A stretch of DNA of 64,000 bases from contig JAHHHU010000021.1 in assembly GCA_019359175.1 (NCBI GenBank), positions 1 to 64,000 of the forward strand, read 5' to 3'. The notes beneath the pieces are model-generated. The model made no database searches. It was not told the DNA's origin and was given only the letters and a program-made list of their open reading frames with translations. Source of the stretch: Phormidium tanganyikae FI6-MK23 (GTDB lineage Bacteria > Cyanobacteriota > Cyanobacteriia > Leptolyngbyales > Leptolyngbyaceae). How positions within the stretch are numbered: the stretch's first letter is position 1; each line of letters opens with the position of its first letter. The position numbers and the translations under genes are program-made. This document shows, one piece after another, positions 18,384 to 27,590 of the stretch.

Positions 18384-18417
18384 AAAAGCTCCCCTCAACG
18401 CATCGAGGGGAGCTTTT
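18384..18417. terminator. Bidirectional terminator
   Basis: AAAAGCTCCCCTC (18384-18396) pairs perfectly with GAGGGGAGCTTTT (18405-18417) across an 8-nt loop, with T/A runs on both sides. It lies between convergent DUF3155 and ccb genes and can end both. Confidence 0.85.
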
Positions 18418-18426
18418 ACATACAGA

Positions 18427-18951
18427 CTATTCTGATTTCAGTTCTAACGATCTCTGTAATTCTTCCAACTCATCCCGGTGCGCCCTGACTGTAATAACGC
18501 TTTGGGAAGTCGCATCTAAGCTTGGCTCAACCTTCAGCGACACCTGCTCAACCCGCTCTGCCCCTTTCCAGTAAAAGACTCCTGCCAACGGGGACAGGAG
18601 TAATAATCCAAACCAAAAATTTGACCAATCGGGCAGCACCATCGAGAGCACAAACACAAAGCACAGCACGCCGATCGAAGCAAGCAACGACAGAAATACT
18701 GCCAGGAACACGCTAGGACGAACAACGCCTTCAAATGTAACCTGATTTTGGGTTGCGTCGATCGCGGCCACTCGATACGATCGCTGCCCGAAATACGAGC
18801 GCAATTGAGAGAGCAGAGAATCTTCAGATTGGTCGGAAAGCAACCGCACCTCCTGAGTTCGATCTTTGACTGAGGCGCGAATGAAGAAAAACAGCCCAAT
18901 CATTAATAGAATCGTCAGGAGAAACGTGGAGGCAATTACAGGCTGAGTCAT
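18427..18951 (-). CDS. Cofactor assembly of complex C subunit B
   Basis: 174 aa with one N-terminal membrane helix (residues about 6-25) and two further helices (about 82-103 and 110-128). The VTFEGVVRPSVFLAVFLSLL segment and general layout match the family annotated as cofactor assembly of complex C subunit B (CCB), which takes part in covalent attachment of haem ci to cytochrome b6 of the b6f complex. Assignment from family recognition; no catalytic motif can be cited. Confidence 0.75.
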   Translation of the reverse strand: MTQPVIASTFLLTILLMIGLFFFIRASVKDRTQEVRLLSDQSEDSLLSQLRSYFGQRSYRVAAIDATQNQVTFEGVVRPSVFLAVFLSLLASIGVLCFVFVLSMVLPDWSNFWFGLLLLSPLAGVFYWKGAERVEQVSLKVEPSLDATSQSVITVRAHRDELEELQRSLELKSE

Positions 18952-19027
18952 GGCGCAACGAAGAACAAAGATCCGGATTACACCACAAGTTTAGACAACA
19001 ACGGGGTCATTCTCAGAACTCCGTTAT

Positions 19028-19420
19028 CTATTTTTCAGCCCCACTAACCTGAGGAATTCCCGAATTCTCGCGTGCTGTTTCGCGCTTCACCGCGTATTCG
19101 CGCCAAAGTCGGGCGAGATCTTGTGCCTGCTGCATGGCTTCAGATTTAATCTGATACATCCGGCGGGGACGACCGCGACCTTCGACTTTTTTCCAGTAGC
19201 CTGTGACCATTTCTTCATCTTCAAGAAACTTCAGAGCACTATAGAGAACGGTATCCGATAAACGATAGAGCGGGTATTCAGTTTCGAGCAGTTGAATTAG
19301 CTCGGTTCCGTAAGAGTCTCCCCGTAAGAGAACGGCGAGAACATAGCAGACCGCCAGTTCCTTATTGAGATAAAAAGGGGGCGGATCTTTGAAAAATTGA
19401 TAGATATCCTCAAATTTCAT
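19028..19420 (-). CDS. PadR-family transcriptional regulator
   Basis: 130 aa. The PadR winged helix is clear: ELAVCYVLAVLLRGDSYGTE, then YRLSDTVLYSALKFLEDEEM and the wing KKVEGRGRPRRMYQI. The C-terminal dimerisation helix is short. The clock-period protein Pex of Synechococcus is also a PadR-type protein, so this could be a relative, but I cannot decide that from sequence. It follows a long gene-free region that probably holds its promoter and leader. Confidence 0.88.
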   Translation of the reverse strand: MKFEDIYQFFKDPPPFYLNKELAVCYVLAVLLRGDSYGTELIQLLETEYPLYRLSDTVLYSALKFLEDEEMVTGYWKKVEGRGRPRRMYQIKSEAMQQAQDLARLWREYAVKRETARENSGIPQVSGAEK

Positions 19421-20332
19421 CTGTCTGATTCCAGGCGTGAGAAATAACTTGCTTGAAAAAGCGATGCCAAATTGAAAACTCAGCGTAGCTTACCTAAGAT
19501 TAACAACCACGTTGCGGACGTTGCCGTCCCCCTAAAGGGTTAATCCTTCAACGTGAAATATTAAACTAACTCGAATCGCTAAGGTGAGTAGATACAATTG
19601 ACGACTCTACAACTCAGGGAACATTTACGATCGAATTGTTAGCGTGAAAGAACAGCGCAAGTCGATCGCAGTTTGAGTGGGGGCAATGTCGCTTCATCGT
19701 TAAGCAATTTCAGAAAATTAGTGCTGAAGAACCAGGGCAATTTAGGATTTGGTTTGATCGCAATCTCGATCGCAGTGTCGGTGGATGTCGCCTAGCATTC
19801 AATGCGCTTCTCTTGCAACAGCAATCTCGTTAAGTTGCTTAACTTCTACGAATTGTACATCCCGATTCTAAACTTGAATTCCTAATTTGTGGGTTACAAA
19901 GTAAATTAGCTTGCGCTGGATCAAAGAGCCTTCAAGGATTTGGCGCTATTTGAAGAAATATTTCAATAAATCGCAATCTCTATAGGTCTACTTATTCGCG
20001 GAGATCTAATTTCGCTGGCTCAATCTAATCCTTGCTTAAGCTTCATACCTAGGCAGTTCGTGGTTTTGACTCGATTTTCAAAACTGTCAAAGTTGGTAGG
20101 AGAATTTTTAGCCTTTCTCTGAATCCACAAAGACTAAATTTCTTGCTCTCTCGATTAAAAGCACTGGCGATTTTAGCGAAATTCTAGCCAAAATTGGCAG
20201 AATTCTCATTTAGATTAGCGTGCTAAACGATCGCGGAAATTATTTTTGCGTCGTCGCCCAAAATCACGACAATTTGCTAAAATCACTGCTGATCCGACGC
20301 GCAGTTTTAGGAAAGGTTCCCAACAAGAAGAA
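19421..20332. other. 912-bp gene-free region upstream of padR
   Basis: No ORF of plausible length, tRNA or recognised RNA family. Visible structures are a small hairpin GGAC-GTTGCC-GTCC near 19515-19530 and an inverted repeat TTTTGAC/GTCAAAG near 20064-20091. The stretch is unusually long for this gene-dense window and could hold a small RNA, a long padR leader or decayed sequence. Confidence 0.5.
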
Positions 20333-20593
20333 TTAGACTAAGCCTGTTCGCAAAGCAACCACAGCAGCTTGAACGCGATCGTCTACTGCCAGCTTGTTCA
20401 TAATGCCGCGCACATGGGTTTTTACTGTGTTCGGGCTGAGATAAAGCTTTGCGGCGATTTCGGGATTGCTCAAACCGTCCACCATCAGTCTGAGAACCTC
20501 ATGTTCTCGCTGTGGCAATTGCCCGATCGTGTTATCAGCAGCGGGAGGCTTGAGATGTTCGATCACGCGATGGGCGATCTGTGGATCAGACAC
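20333..20593 (-). CDS. HTH-only NarL/LuxR-type protein
   Basis: 86 aa from a GTG at 20593; an in-frame stop 39 nt upstream bounds the frame. Nearly the whole protein is the LuxR-type helix-turn-helix: LPQREHEVLRLMVDGLSNPE, then IAAKLYLSPNTVKTHVRGIM and NKLAVDDRVQAAVVALR, typical of cyanobacterial NarL response regulators. The receiver domain that normally precedes it is absent. It may be a stand-alone regulator or the surviving tail of a truncated one. Confidence 0.8.
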   Translation of the reverse strand: MSDPQIAHRVIEHLKPPAADNTIGQLPQREHEVLRLMVDGLSNPEIAAKLYLSPNTVKTHVRGIMNKLAVDDRVQAAVVALRTGLV

Positions 20594-20692
20594 GCAGCGA
20601 TGGAAGAGCCATAATAGAGCATGCTAAAAACAGCTTCCCTCATCATAACGGTCGGCTACGAGGATTCTTTGGCAGTGGTTAAAAGACGATCG

Positions 20693-21418
20693 CTAAAATC
20701 GCCGACCGAGCAATCGCTGTTTCACCCCTTCTGCGATCTTCTGACCGAGATATTCAGGAATCAGACTTTCGTTTGGGCCAAGAAGATAGAGAATCAGTCG
20801 CGTTCGTCCGCGCCAAACGAGCAGATTCGCGTTCACAACCAGCAAATCCTCTTGCCAAATTGCGTACATTACTTTATAGAACAGTCCCGGTTGGTTATCT
20901 GCTTCGATCAGCAACGCAGGCAGGTGAAACACTGGATCGACGTAAAATTCAGTCTCAACCTGTTCCAAACCTGCGTCTAGGTTAAATTCAACCGCTAGCA
21001 TTTCCTCGACTTCAAACCGTCCTGCCAACGCTTCTCGAATTGCTCGGCAAACGTTTTCAGAGGTTTTATCGGTCAGGGCTTTTCCGCTGCGGGACACGAT
21101 TAGTTTAATAAATACCAGCATTGGCGGATAAATCTGTCCGTACAAGCTCAGACTGTGAATCGTCAAGCCATAAGCCGCCAATACCCCAAAAATATCACTG
21201 AGCAAAAAAGATTGATTTCGGTAAGCGAAATGCAGTGCGCTTTTCGTCCCCTCGGTTTTTAGCTCAATCACCGCCTGTTTCGACTTGTACAATTGATACG
21301 CCAGTCGAAGGTTTTGCAGTTGAATTTCGCTGCTGACAAATTGTTCGTAAAACTGCGGAAACGCTCGATTGAAGCGCTTTAACAGTTCTAAAGTAGACGA
21401 TTTTAGACCCAGAGCCAT
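20693..21418 (-). CDS. Tandem ACT-domain-like protein
   Basis: 241 aa. Two GlnD-type ACT-like modules can be seen: around residues 60-105 (FAYRNQSFLLSDIFGVLAAY, then LTIHSLSLYGQ) and around 170-220 (IEADNQPGLFYKVMYAIWQE, then VVNANLLVWRGRTRLI). ACT domains bind small ligands such as amino acids. There is no catalytic domain, so it may be a metabolic sensor; function unknown. It is followed by the HTH-only gene on the same strand after 99 nt. Confidence 0.72.
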   Translation of the reverse strand: MALGLKSSTLELLKRFNRAFPQFYEQFVSSEIQLQNLRLAYQLYKSKQAVIELKTEGTKSALHFAYRNQSFLLSDIFGVLAAYGLTIHSLSLYGQIYPPMLVFIKLIVSRSGKALTDKTSENVCRAIREALAGRFEVEEMLAVEFNLDAGLEQVETEFYVDPVFHLPALLIEADNQPGLFYKVMYAIWQEDLLVVNANLLVWRGRTRLILYLLGPNESLIPEYLGQKIAEGVKQRLLGRRF

Positions 21419-21593
21419 AGTGGTGGAGACTGCCCCTAGAGGACGTGCGGATAAACAAGCGGAAACCAGGAATGAACGGAAGAAATCGATCGAGAAACGG
21501 CAATTGCCAACATTTCCCTAAAATCGGCAGAATGCAACCCAAATCCGAGAGATATACTAACTATTACTGCTTCACTGTTATCACCACGCTTTC

Positions 21594-22130
21594 ATGGGTT
21601 TTTGGAAAAGCTTATTTAGTAGTACGGACGCTTCGATCGAGAAACCAGCTTCGACCGAGAGCTATGTTGTCCCTGGATCAGTGGATGGCTCGACGACGGG
21701 CGATCGCGCAAACTCACGGATCTTTTTCTCGACTGAACGCGAGATCGATCTTTACGAGCTAGAGGAGTTATGCGATGCGGTCGGTTGGTCGCGTCGTCCG
21801 CTCAGAAAAGTCAAAAAGGCGATTCAGCATAGTTTTTTGGTTGGTACGATGTGGGAGCAACGCGGAGCAACGCGGCGACTGGTCGGATTCGCACGGGCGA
21901 CTTCTGACCATGCGTTTAACGCCACGATTTGGGATGTCGTGGTACATCCAGATTTCCAGGGCAAGGGGCTTGGGAAAGCGCTAATGAAGTTCATGATTAA
22001 GAAGCTTCGGAGTGAGGATATCAGTAATATCACTTTGTTTGCTGATCCGCAGGTCGTTAATTTCTACCGAAATTTAGGATTCATGCAAGATCCAGAGGGA
22101 ATCAAAGGGATGTTTTGGTATCCGGATTAA
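21594..22130 (+). CDS. GNAT acetyltransferase, Ycf52/SNAT type
   Basis: 178 aa. After a variable N-terminus of about 45 residues comes a GNAT fold with motif [18 protein letters not shown] (acetyl-CoA binding) and NFYRNLGF near the C-terminus. The family includes plastid ycf52 and the plant nuclear-shuttle-interactor/serotonin N-acetyltransferases, with cyanobacterial homologues reported to acetylate arylalkylamines; lysine or polyamine substrates are equally possible. Cytoplasmic. Confidence 0.87.
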   Translation: MGFWKSLFSSTDASIEKPASTESYVVPGSVDGSTTGDRANSRIFFSTEREIDLYELEELCDAVGWSRRPLRKVKKAIQHSFLVGTMWEQRGATRRLVGFARATSDHAFNATIWDVVVHPDFQGKGLGKALMKFMIKKLRSEDISNITLFADPQVVNFYRNLGFMQDPEGIKGMFWYPD

Positions 22131-22208
22131 ATTTGTATCCGGGATTCCACTTTACAAGAGTTCCCCAGTCGCGAAGCAGGGATACGGGCGATCGATGAAA
22201 TTCCGGAA

Positions 22209-22661
22209 TTATCGAAGGATGCGGGCTTGCTGAATCCATAGACCAAGGTAATCCGTGGTCGGACAGAGATCGCGGCGTTGCATGGTGGAGACATGAAGCC
22301 GGAGTAATTGGCGGTGGAGTTGCCCGATCGAGGTTTGCGATAGTTGCGCGGGTGAAGCGATCCCCGCATGAAGCAGTAAGCCTGCGTATTCACATCCAAC
22401 GCTAGGAATTCGGGCAAGATTCGCAAGTGCGACCCATTTGTTCAATTGACGGATCGGAACGTGAAGTTCGTTTGCCAGGAGATTTCGCTTATCTTGCGTA
22501 CCGCCTAACTTTACGAGATCTAAAGTAGTGTGGATTTCTCGATCGAGTAACCGAGTCGCATCATCGGCAGCTAGTCCAGGAAGTAAATCGATCGCCCAAC
22601 TCGCGGATGCAATTCCTGAAGGCTTTTTCGATGGCGGTGAGGCATTGGAAGAATGAGCCAC
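22209..22661 (-). CDS. DUF4332 helix-hairpin-helix protein
   Basis: 150 aa from GTG 22661. The C-terminal half has LANLARIPSVGCEYAGLLLH, AGIASPAQLSQ and RRDLCPTTDYLGLWIQQAR, the DUF4332 pattern with helix-hairpin-helix-like repeats of the kind found in DNA- or RNA-binding proteins. Function unknown; cytoplasmic. Confidence 0.82.
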   Translation of the reverse strand: MAHSSNASPPSKKPSGIASASWAIDLLPGLAADDATRLLDREIHTTLDLVKLGGTQDKRNLLANELHVPIRQLNKWVALANLARIPSVGCEYAGLLLHAGIASPAQLSQTSIGQLHRQLLRLHVSTMQRRDLCPTTDYLGLWIQQARILR

Positions 22662-22915
22662 GGTATCCTCGAAGCAAAATTAAGACATTTTAGTTTAACG
22701 AACTTGTTACACAAATGCAGCGCTTCAAAGCAAAGTTGTAGCGAGTTTGCTTTAGCGTGTGATAGAAATAGATCAGATGAGCTAACCTCTATCATTCGAT
22801 AGGGTATCAGACCATTCTGAAAACGAATAAAGCTTTCATTTAAAGTTGTATTTTCTAACAGATTCACGATCGAGATGCTTCATTAACAACAGAGTCCATA
22901 GCATTACTAATTACG

Positions 22916-23356
22916 ATGAACACCGAACTTACGTCAGACCTCAAACCGATTCGCTGCCTTGATGATGCGATCGAGCGCTGCCAAACGCTCGGAATGCGGC
23001 TTAGTCGCCAACGTCGATTTATTCTGGAACTGCTTTGGCAAGATCAAGAGCATTTGTCCGCGCGGGAGATTTACGATCGCTTAAATCGCCAGGGAAAAGA
23101 CATCGGACATACATCGGTGTATCAGAATTTAGAGGCACTGTCTGAGCAGGGGATCATCGAATGTATCGAGCGATCGGACGGAAGATTGTATGGAAACGTA
23201 AGCGATGCCCATAGCCATGTGAACTGCATCGATACCCAGCAAATTCTAGACATTCACATCGAACTTCCTGAAGAAATCATTCGACAGGTAGAGGCGCAAA
23301 CGGGTGTGCGAATCACAGAGTATCACATCGATTTCTATGGCTATCGAGCGAAGTAG
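22916..23356 (+). CDS. Fur-family transcriptional regulator
   Basis: 146 aa. The Fur winged helix (RLSRQRRFILELLWQDQEHL, then HTSVYQNLEALSEQGIIECI) and metal-binding region (RLYGNVSDAHSHVNCID) are present. The CxxC structural zinc motifs of typical Fur/Zur/PerR proteins are not seen; the only cysteines include C in HVNCID. It may sense iron, zinc or peroxide; the subfamily cannot be fixed. It is divergent from DUF4332. Confidence 0.88.
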   Translation: MNTELTSDLKPIRCLDDAIERCQTLGMRLSRQRRFILELLWQDQEHLSAREIYDRLNRQGKDIGHTSVYQNLEALSEQGIIECIERSDGRLYGNVSDAHSHVNCIDTQQILDIHIELPEEIIRQVEAQTGVRITEYHIDFYGYRAK

Positions 23357-23645
23357 AAACCGATGTGCTAGAGAAATCTTTTATACGCGATCGCAAATGC
23401 TTTCGGAGTTCAGATTGAGAAATTCGTGATTCAATAGGCGAAACCCGTTCTTCTCAATCGCGTTCATTTCATCGTCGCTTACGTCCTAAACGGTTTATGA
23501 GCGAAGTTTTTGTAATTACTCCCGGAAACATTGATCCTTCGAGCGGAACTTGTAACAGCATTCTGCATCGAGGGCTCCATCGGCAAAATCGCCTGTAAAA
23601 TAGCCGAAACTCTGACCCGCGCCTGATATACGGTTCGCAGCGATA

Positions 23646-25709
23646 ATGGCTAGAAAACCCACCCCCCAATGGCTTCAAGGGCTTCAATCATTCCAGAAGC
23701 CGAAATCTGAAGAAGAGCATCCGTCGACTCCAATCGATCGCCCCTCCGACCATTCCACTGTTCTCCTAGAAGATGACCCCAACTCTGAGGATTCTACGGA
23801 GTTAGAACCGCGTGAGTCTCTGCCGCATCCGGTAAAGCACCGAGTTGCCAAGATTAGCAAACGCGCAGCGAAAACTGCGACGGCTGCAACCACCGTGACC
23901 GCCCACCGAATGGGATCGCTTGCCAAAGCTTGGAAGTGGCAACTGATCTGGTTAAGTATTCTCGGTGTTTTTGGGGGAACCGGAGCGATCGCGTTTTTGT
24001 GGATCTCGAAAGTTCCGCCCGCTGTCGAGTGTCAGAAAGTAACCGTTCAATCGTTGGAGTCAGAGCAGCTTTCTTGCGCTCAACAAGCCGCGCAGTCGGG
24101 TAACGCTGATCAGATTATTGCTTCGATTAATTTGGTGAAAGGCTGGACGACAGAGCATCCCCTGTATGGACAGTCGCGATCGCTGCTCGAAGATTGGTCA
24201 AATACGCTGCTGATTTTGGCACGCGATCGAGTGAATCAGCGAGACATCAAAGGCGCGGTTTCCCTAGCAAATCAGATTCCGCAGTCGAGTCCGATCTACA
24301 AAGATGCTCAAGCGGCGATCGATCGATGGCAGGCAGAGTACCGCAGAGGAGAAGCGATTTACGCCAAAATTGTCGATGCGCTGAAGAAGCAAAGCTGGGA
24401 TAAAGCGTCGGAGCAAATGGCGCAATTGGCGCTCGTGAATGATCCCGGTTGGCAAGAGCGCTTAGGGCAGATTCGTGAACAGACCAACAGCGAGAAGAAA
24501 GCTTGGAAATCTTTAACTGACGCGCGGAATTTTGCGAAAGCGAATCCACCGACGCAGCTAGGGCAAGCGATCGCACTGGCTGATCCCATCGATCGCAAAA
24601 CGTTCGTTTGGACATTGCAGGCAAATCAGGAAGTGACTCGCTGGCGCAATACGATTTTTAGTCTAGTGATCGCGCAGTTTGATCAGCAAAAGATTGGTGT
24701 TGCAAGCAATCTACTCAACTCGCTGCCAGAAAGTGTTCAGTTGACGGGCGCTAACCAGGATCTAATTCGATTGGTGCGGGCAAGAGAAATTGAAACTGCT
24801 AATCGATACAATGCGCCGGGATTGGAACGAATTGTGCCGATAATGATGGCGACTCATCTGGTGAAGCAGATCGATTCCCAAAGTCCATTTGCATCACGGG
24901 CAAAAACGTTAATTCCCCGCTTAGAGCAGCAGACACAAGATTTAATGCAGTTGAACGTTGCAAGCACGATCGCGAATTTACAACAAATCCCGATGCTGGA
25001 AGTTGCGATCGCTCAAGCAACTTCGGTTCAACCAAAACGTCCCGGACGGCTTCACGCGCAAACCTTGATCGCACAATGGCGTAAGGAATTGCAGTCGATG
25101 CAGGATCGACCTGTTTTAACCCGCGCGGAACAGGTCGCGAAATCCGGCAAGGTTGGAAATCTTCGATCCGCGATCGCGCTGGCATCGCTTGTAAAACCGC
25201 AGCGATCGCTCCGAATTCAAGCGCAAACGAATATCGCGGATTGGACAAATCAGATCGAGATTATTGAAGACCGTCCAATTATCAACAATGCAAGAGCGAT
25301 CGCGCAAACTGGACAACTCGGACAGGCGATCAACGTGGCAGGAAGTATCCGGCCGGGACGAGCCTTGTACAACGAGGCGCAAGGCTTGATCGGGGAATGG
25401 GTGTATCAGATTCAGCTTGCCGAGGATCGACCAGTTCTAAATCAGGCGGCAGGGCTAGCAGGTCAGGGATATCTGACCCGCGCGATCGATGTGGCAGCGG
25501 GAATTGCGCCGGGACGACCGCTGTATGGGGAAGCGAGAGGCTTGATCGGGCAGTGGGCAGCAGAGCGGGCAGAAATTTGGCGGCAGCGGGATGGCGCTCC
25601 TCAGCCTGCACCGAGTTACGAGTCACCTGTGCAATCGGCTCCTTCACCTGAGCCGAGTCGATCCGAACCCATGCCACCTGCTTCGTCGGAACCTACCCCG
25701 CCGCAGTAG
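23646..25709 (+). CDS. Repeat-rich membrane-anchored protein
   Basis: 687 aa. A charged N-terminal cytoplasmic segment (about 1-95) is followed by one membrane helix (about 100-120, LIWLSILGVFGGTGAIAFLW) and a long alpha-helical outer part. From about residue 475 on, a unit of about 50 residues recurs (EDRPVLNQA...AI.VA..I.PGRPLY.EA.GLIG.W), at least three times, ending in a Pro/Ser-rich tail. Cyanobacterial homologues are often labelled chromosome segregation ATPase, but no ATPase motif is visible, so that label is unsupported. Possibly an envelope or scaffold protein. Confidence 0.72.
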   Translation: MARKPTPQWLQGLQSFQKPKSEEEHPSTPIDRPSDHSTVLLEDDPNSEDSTELEPRESLPHPVKHRVAKISKRAAKTATAATTVTAHRMGSLAKAWKWQLIWLSILGVFGGTGAIAFLWISKVPPAVECQKVTVQSLESEQLSCAQQAAQSGNADQIIASINLVKGWTTEHPLYGQSRSLLEDWSNTLLILARDRVNQRDIKGAVSLANQIPQSSPIYKDAQAAIDRWQAEYRRGEAIYAKIVDALKKQSWDKASEQMAQLALVNDPGWQERLGQIREQTNSEKKAWKSLTDARNFAKANPPTQLGQAIALADPIDRKTFVWTLQANQEVTRWRNTIFSLVIAQFDQQKIGVASNLLNSLPESVQLTGANQDLIRLVRAREIETANRYNAPGLERIVPIMMATHLVKQIDSQSPFASRAKTLIPRLEQQTQDLMQLNVASTIANLQQIPMLEVAIAQATSVQPKRPGRLHAQTLIAQWRKELQSMQDRPVLTRAEQVAKSGKVGNLRSAIALASLVKPQRSLRIQAQTNIADWTNQIEIIEDRPIINNARAIAQTGQLGQAINVAGSIRPGRALYNEAQGLIGEWVYQIQLAEDRPVLNQAAGLAGQGYLTRAIDVAAGIAPGRPLYGEARGLIGQWAAERAEIWRQRDGAPQPAPSYESPVQSAPSPEPSRSEPMPPASSEPTPPQ

Positions 25710-25730
25710 GAGATTGTTTGAAGTTGACTT

Positions 25731-27437
25731 GTGCTGGGCGTTTCTAAGCGGTTTAATCAAGACAAACGTGCTGGCGAATGGATGAATAGTTTAGCTGGAG
25801 TGCGGCGATTGATGATTGTGGAGCGAGATCCGGTGTTTCGATCGGGCTTGCTCAATTGTTTGAGTCGATTTCCAGAGTTTCGGGTCGTGGCGGAGGCGGA
25901 ATCGATTCCGATCGCGTGGCGAAATTTGGCGGAACTGTCTCGCGATCGATTAGATGGGATTCTGATCGGGGTTGGGATTGAGTTTGCTCAACAGGTAAAA
26001 GCGCAGTATCCGACGGTGCCAATTTTGCTGATCGAGCCGCTGTCTGAATCAGACTTAGGCGCGGCGTTTCAAGCAGGAATTGAAGGGTATTGCCCAAAAG
26101 GAAGTTCGATCGCAGAATTTGTCGCGGCAATTCGGCAGATTACAACGCAGCAGAATTATTGGCGATCGGAGGTGTTGGAGCAGTTGACTGTATCGAGTCC
26201 GCGATCGCGATCGATTAGTGTGGTGAAAGTGATTCGGCAAAATTGGCGATCGTCGGGACTCGTTCAGATTGAAGCGGCACTGAATGACATTGACGCGCAA
26301 CTGCGATCGACGAGTCTTTCGACATTGGATCAGATTTTTCTCACGGGAAGACGACGGGAACTCAAAGCGGCTCGATGGTTGATTCAGAACGCGATCCCAT
26401 CTGAGGAGATTCAACCGAATCCACGCGCGATCGTTCCGGTTGAATTCGCGATTACGGTTCCTGAGACTGCGGAAATTGTTCCAGAAGCGCCGCTTCCGAA
26501 AGCATGGCAAGGGGAAATTCTCGATCGCATTGCAGCAAAACTACAATCGAATCTCGATAATCTCACCAATATTCCATTAGAAATTGACGTTTTAAGGATC
26601 GAAAAGAAAAGAGAATTGTTCTTTACAATTTTGCGGCAATTAGAAGATTTGCTGGATGAATTGCGATTTTCTCAGATTCAAATCGATCAATTCGCAGCGA
26701 AACAATCGGATATTTTGCGCGACTTGTGGCAAGCGATCGTGATGCAGTTTTTCGGGCGTTATTCGATGGTGCGAGTGAAAAAACGCGATCTTGAAATCGT
26801 GTCTGCACTGCTCAAGGAAGGCGATATGGTTCAAGCTCAAATTCTGGATCAAATTCCATTTTTACGAGAGATTTTTGAGCATTTGCTATTTGAAACACCG
26901 CTGATTGTTGATCAAACGCTTTATCAAGTTGGCACGATCGAAGCTAGCGATCGCGCAATTTATCTGCTCGAAAATCTGATGATTCAGCTTGCAGATGCAG
27001 TGATTCAACCGCTACTGAATCGATTTTCTAACTTGGAATCAATCAAACAAAGTTTTTACGATCGTCGCCTTTTATCGACTCGCGAAATCGAACGGTTTCG
27101 AAATGATTTGTCTTGGCGATTTCGAGTAGAGCGATTTTTTACTGACCCGAAAGCGATTTTTGAAAGTCGATATCGGCTCTTTGTCTTAACCGAATACGGC
27201 ATCGATCGTATTATCGTTTATTCACCCAGAATCGAAGAACTCGAAACACTTTCTGGAGTGCAATTAGCAGTCACTCTAGCGTTAGAAACTCGCGATGCGC
27301 TTTCTCCTCGATTGAGAGGTACGATCGCATTTCTTGGCAGTGGAATTGTCTACATTTTGACTGAAGTAATCGGGCGTGGGATTGGACTGATTGGACGTGG
27401 AATTCTCAAAGGAATTGGAAAATCAGTTCGCGGATAG
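25731..27437 (+). CDS. DUF3685 protein with degenerate receiver domain
   Basis: 568 aa from GTG 25731; ATG 25782 is an alternative start. Residues about 25-140 resemble a response-regulator receiver with the acidic pair near E31/D33 and K123, but the phospho-acceptor position at the end of strand 3 reads ILIGVG (Gly instead of Asp), so it is a pseudo-receiver. The rest is DUF3685, ending in the conserved NDLSWRFRVERFFTDPKAIF and a hydrophobic tail with TEVIGRGIGLIGRGI. The family is conserved in cyanobacteria and plants with unknown role. Confidence 0.82.
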   Translation: MLGVSKRFNQDKRAGEWMNSLAGVRRLMIVERDPVFRSGLLNCLSRFPEFRVVAEAESIPIAWRNLAELSRDRLDGILIGVGIEFAQQVKAQYPTVPILLIEPLSESDLGAAFQAGIEGYCPKGSSIAEFVAAIRQITTQQNYWRSEVLEQLTVSSPRSRSISVVKVIRQNWRSSGLVQIEAALNDIDAQLRSTSLSTLDQIFLTGRRRELKAARWLIQNAIPSEEIQPNPRAIVPVEFAITVPETAEIVPEAPLPKAWQGEILDRIAAKLQSNLDNLTNIPLEIDVLRIEKKRELFFTILRQLEDLLDELRFSQIQIDQFAAKQSDILRDLWQAIVMQFFGRYSMVRVKKRDLEIVSALLKEGDMVQAQILDQIPFLREIFEHLLFETPLIVDQTLYQVGTIEASDRAIYLLENLMIQLADAVIQPLLNRFSNLESIKQSFYDRRLLSTREIERFRNDLSWRFRVERFFTDPKAIFESRYRLFVLTEYGIDRIIVYSPRIEELETLSGVQLAVTLALETRDALSPRLRGTIAFLGSGIVYILTEVIGRGIGLIGRGILKGIGKSVRG

Positions 27438-27590
27438 CACAAATCGGCTCTAAAATATCACTAGAAACGTGCGTCGATCTTGAATTTCGCGCGTGAATCT
27501 GCAACATTTTCAAATAGAGCGATTAGACTAAATCTGCAACTTCTATTTTGAATCACTCATTGAGAACCTGGCGCAACGGGAGCGCAATCT

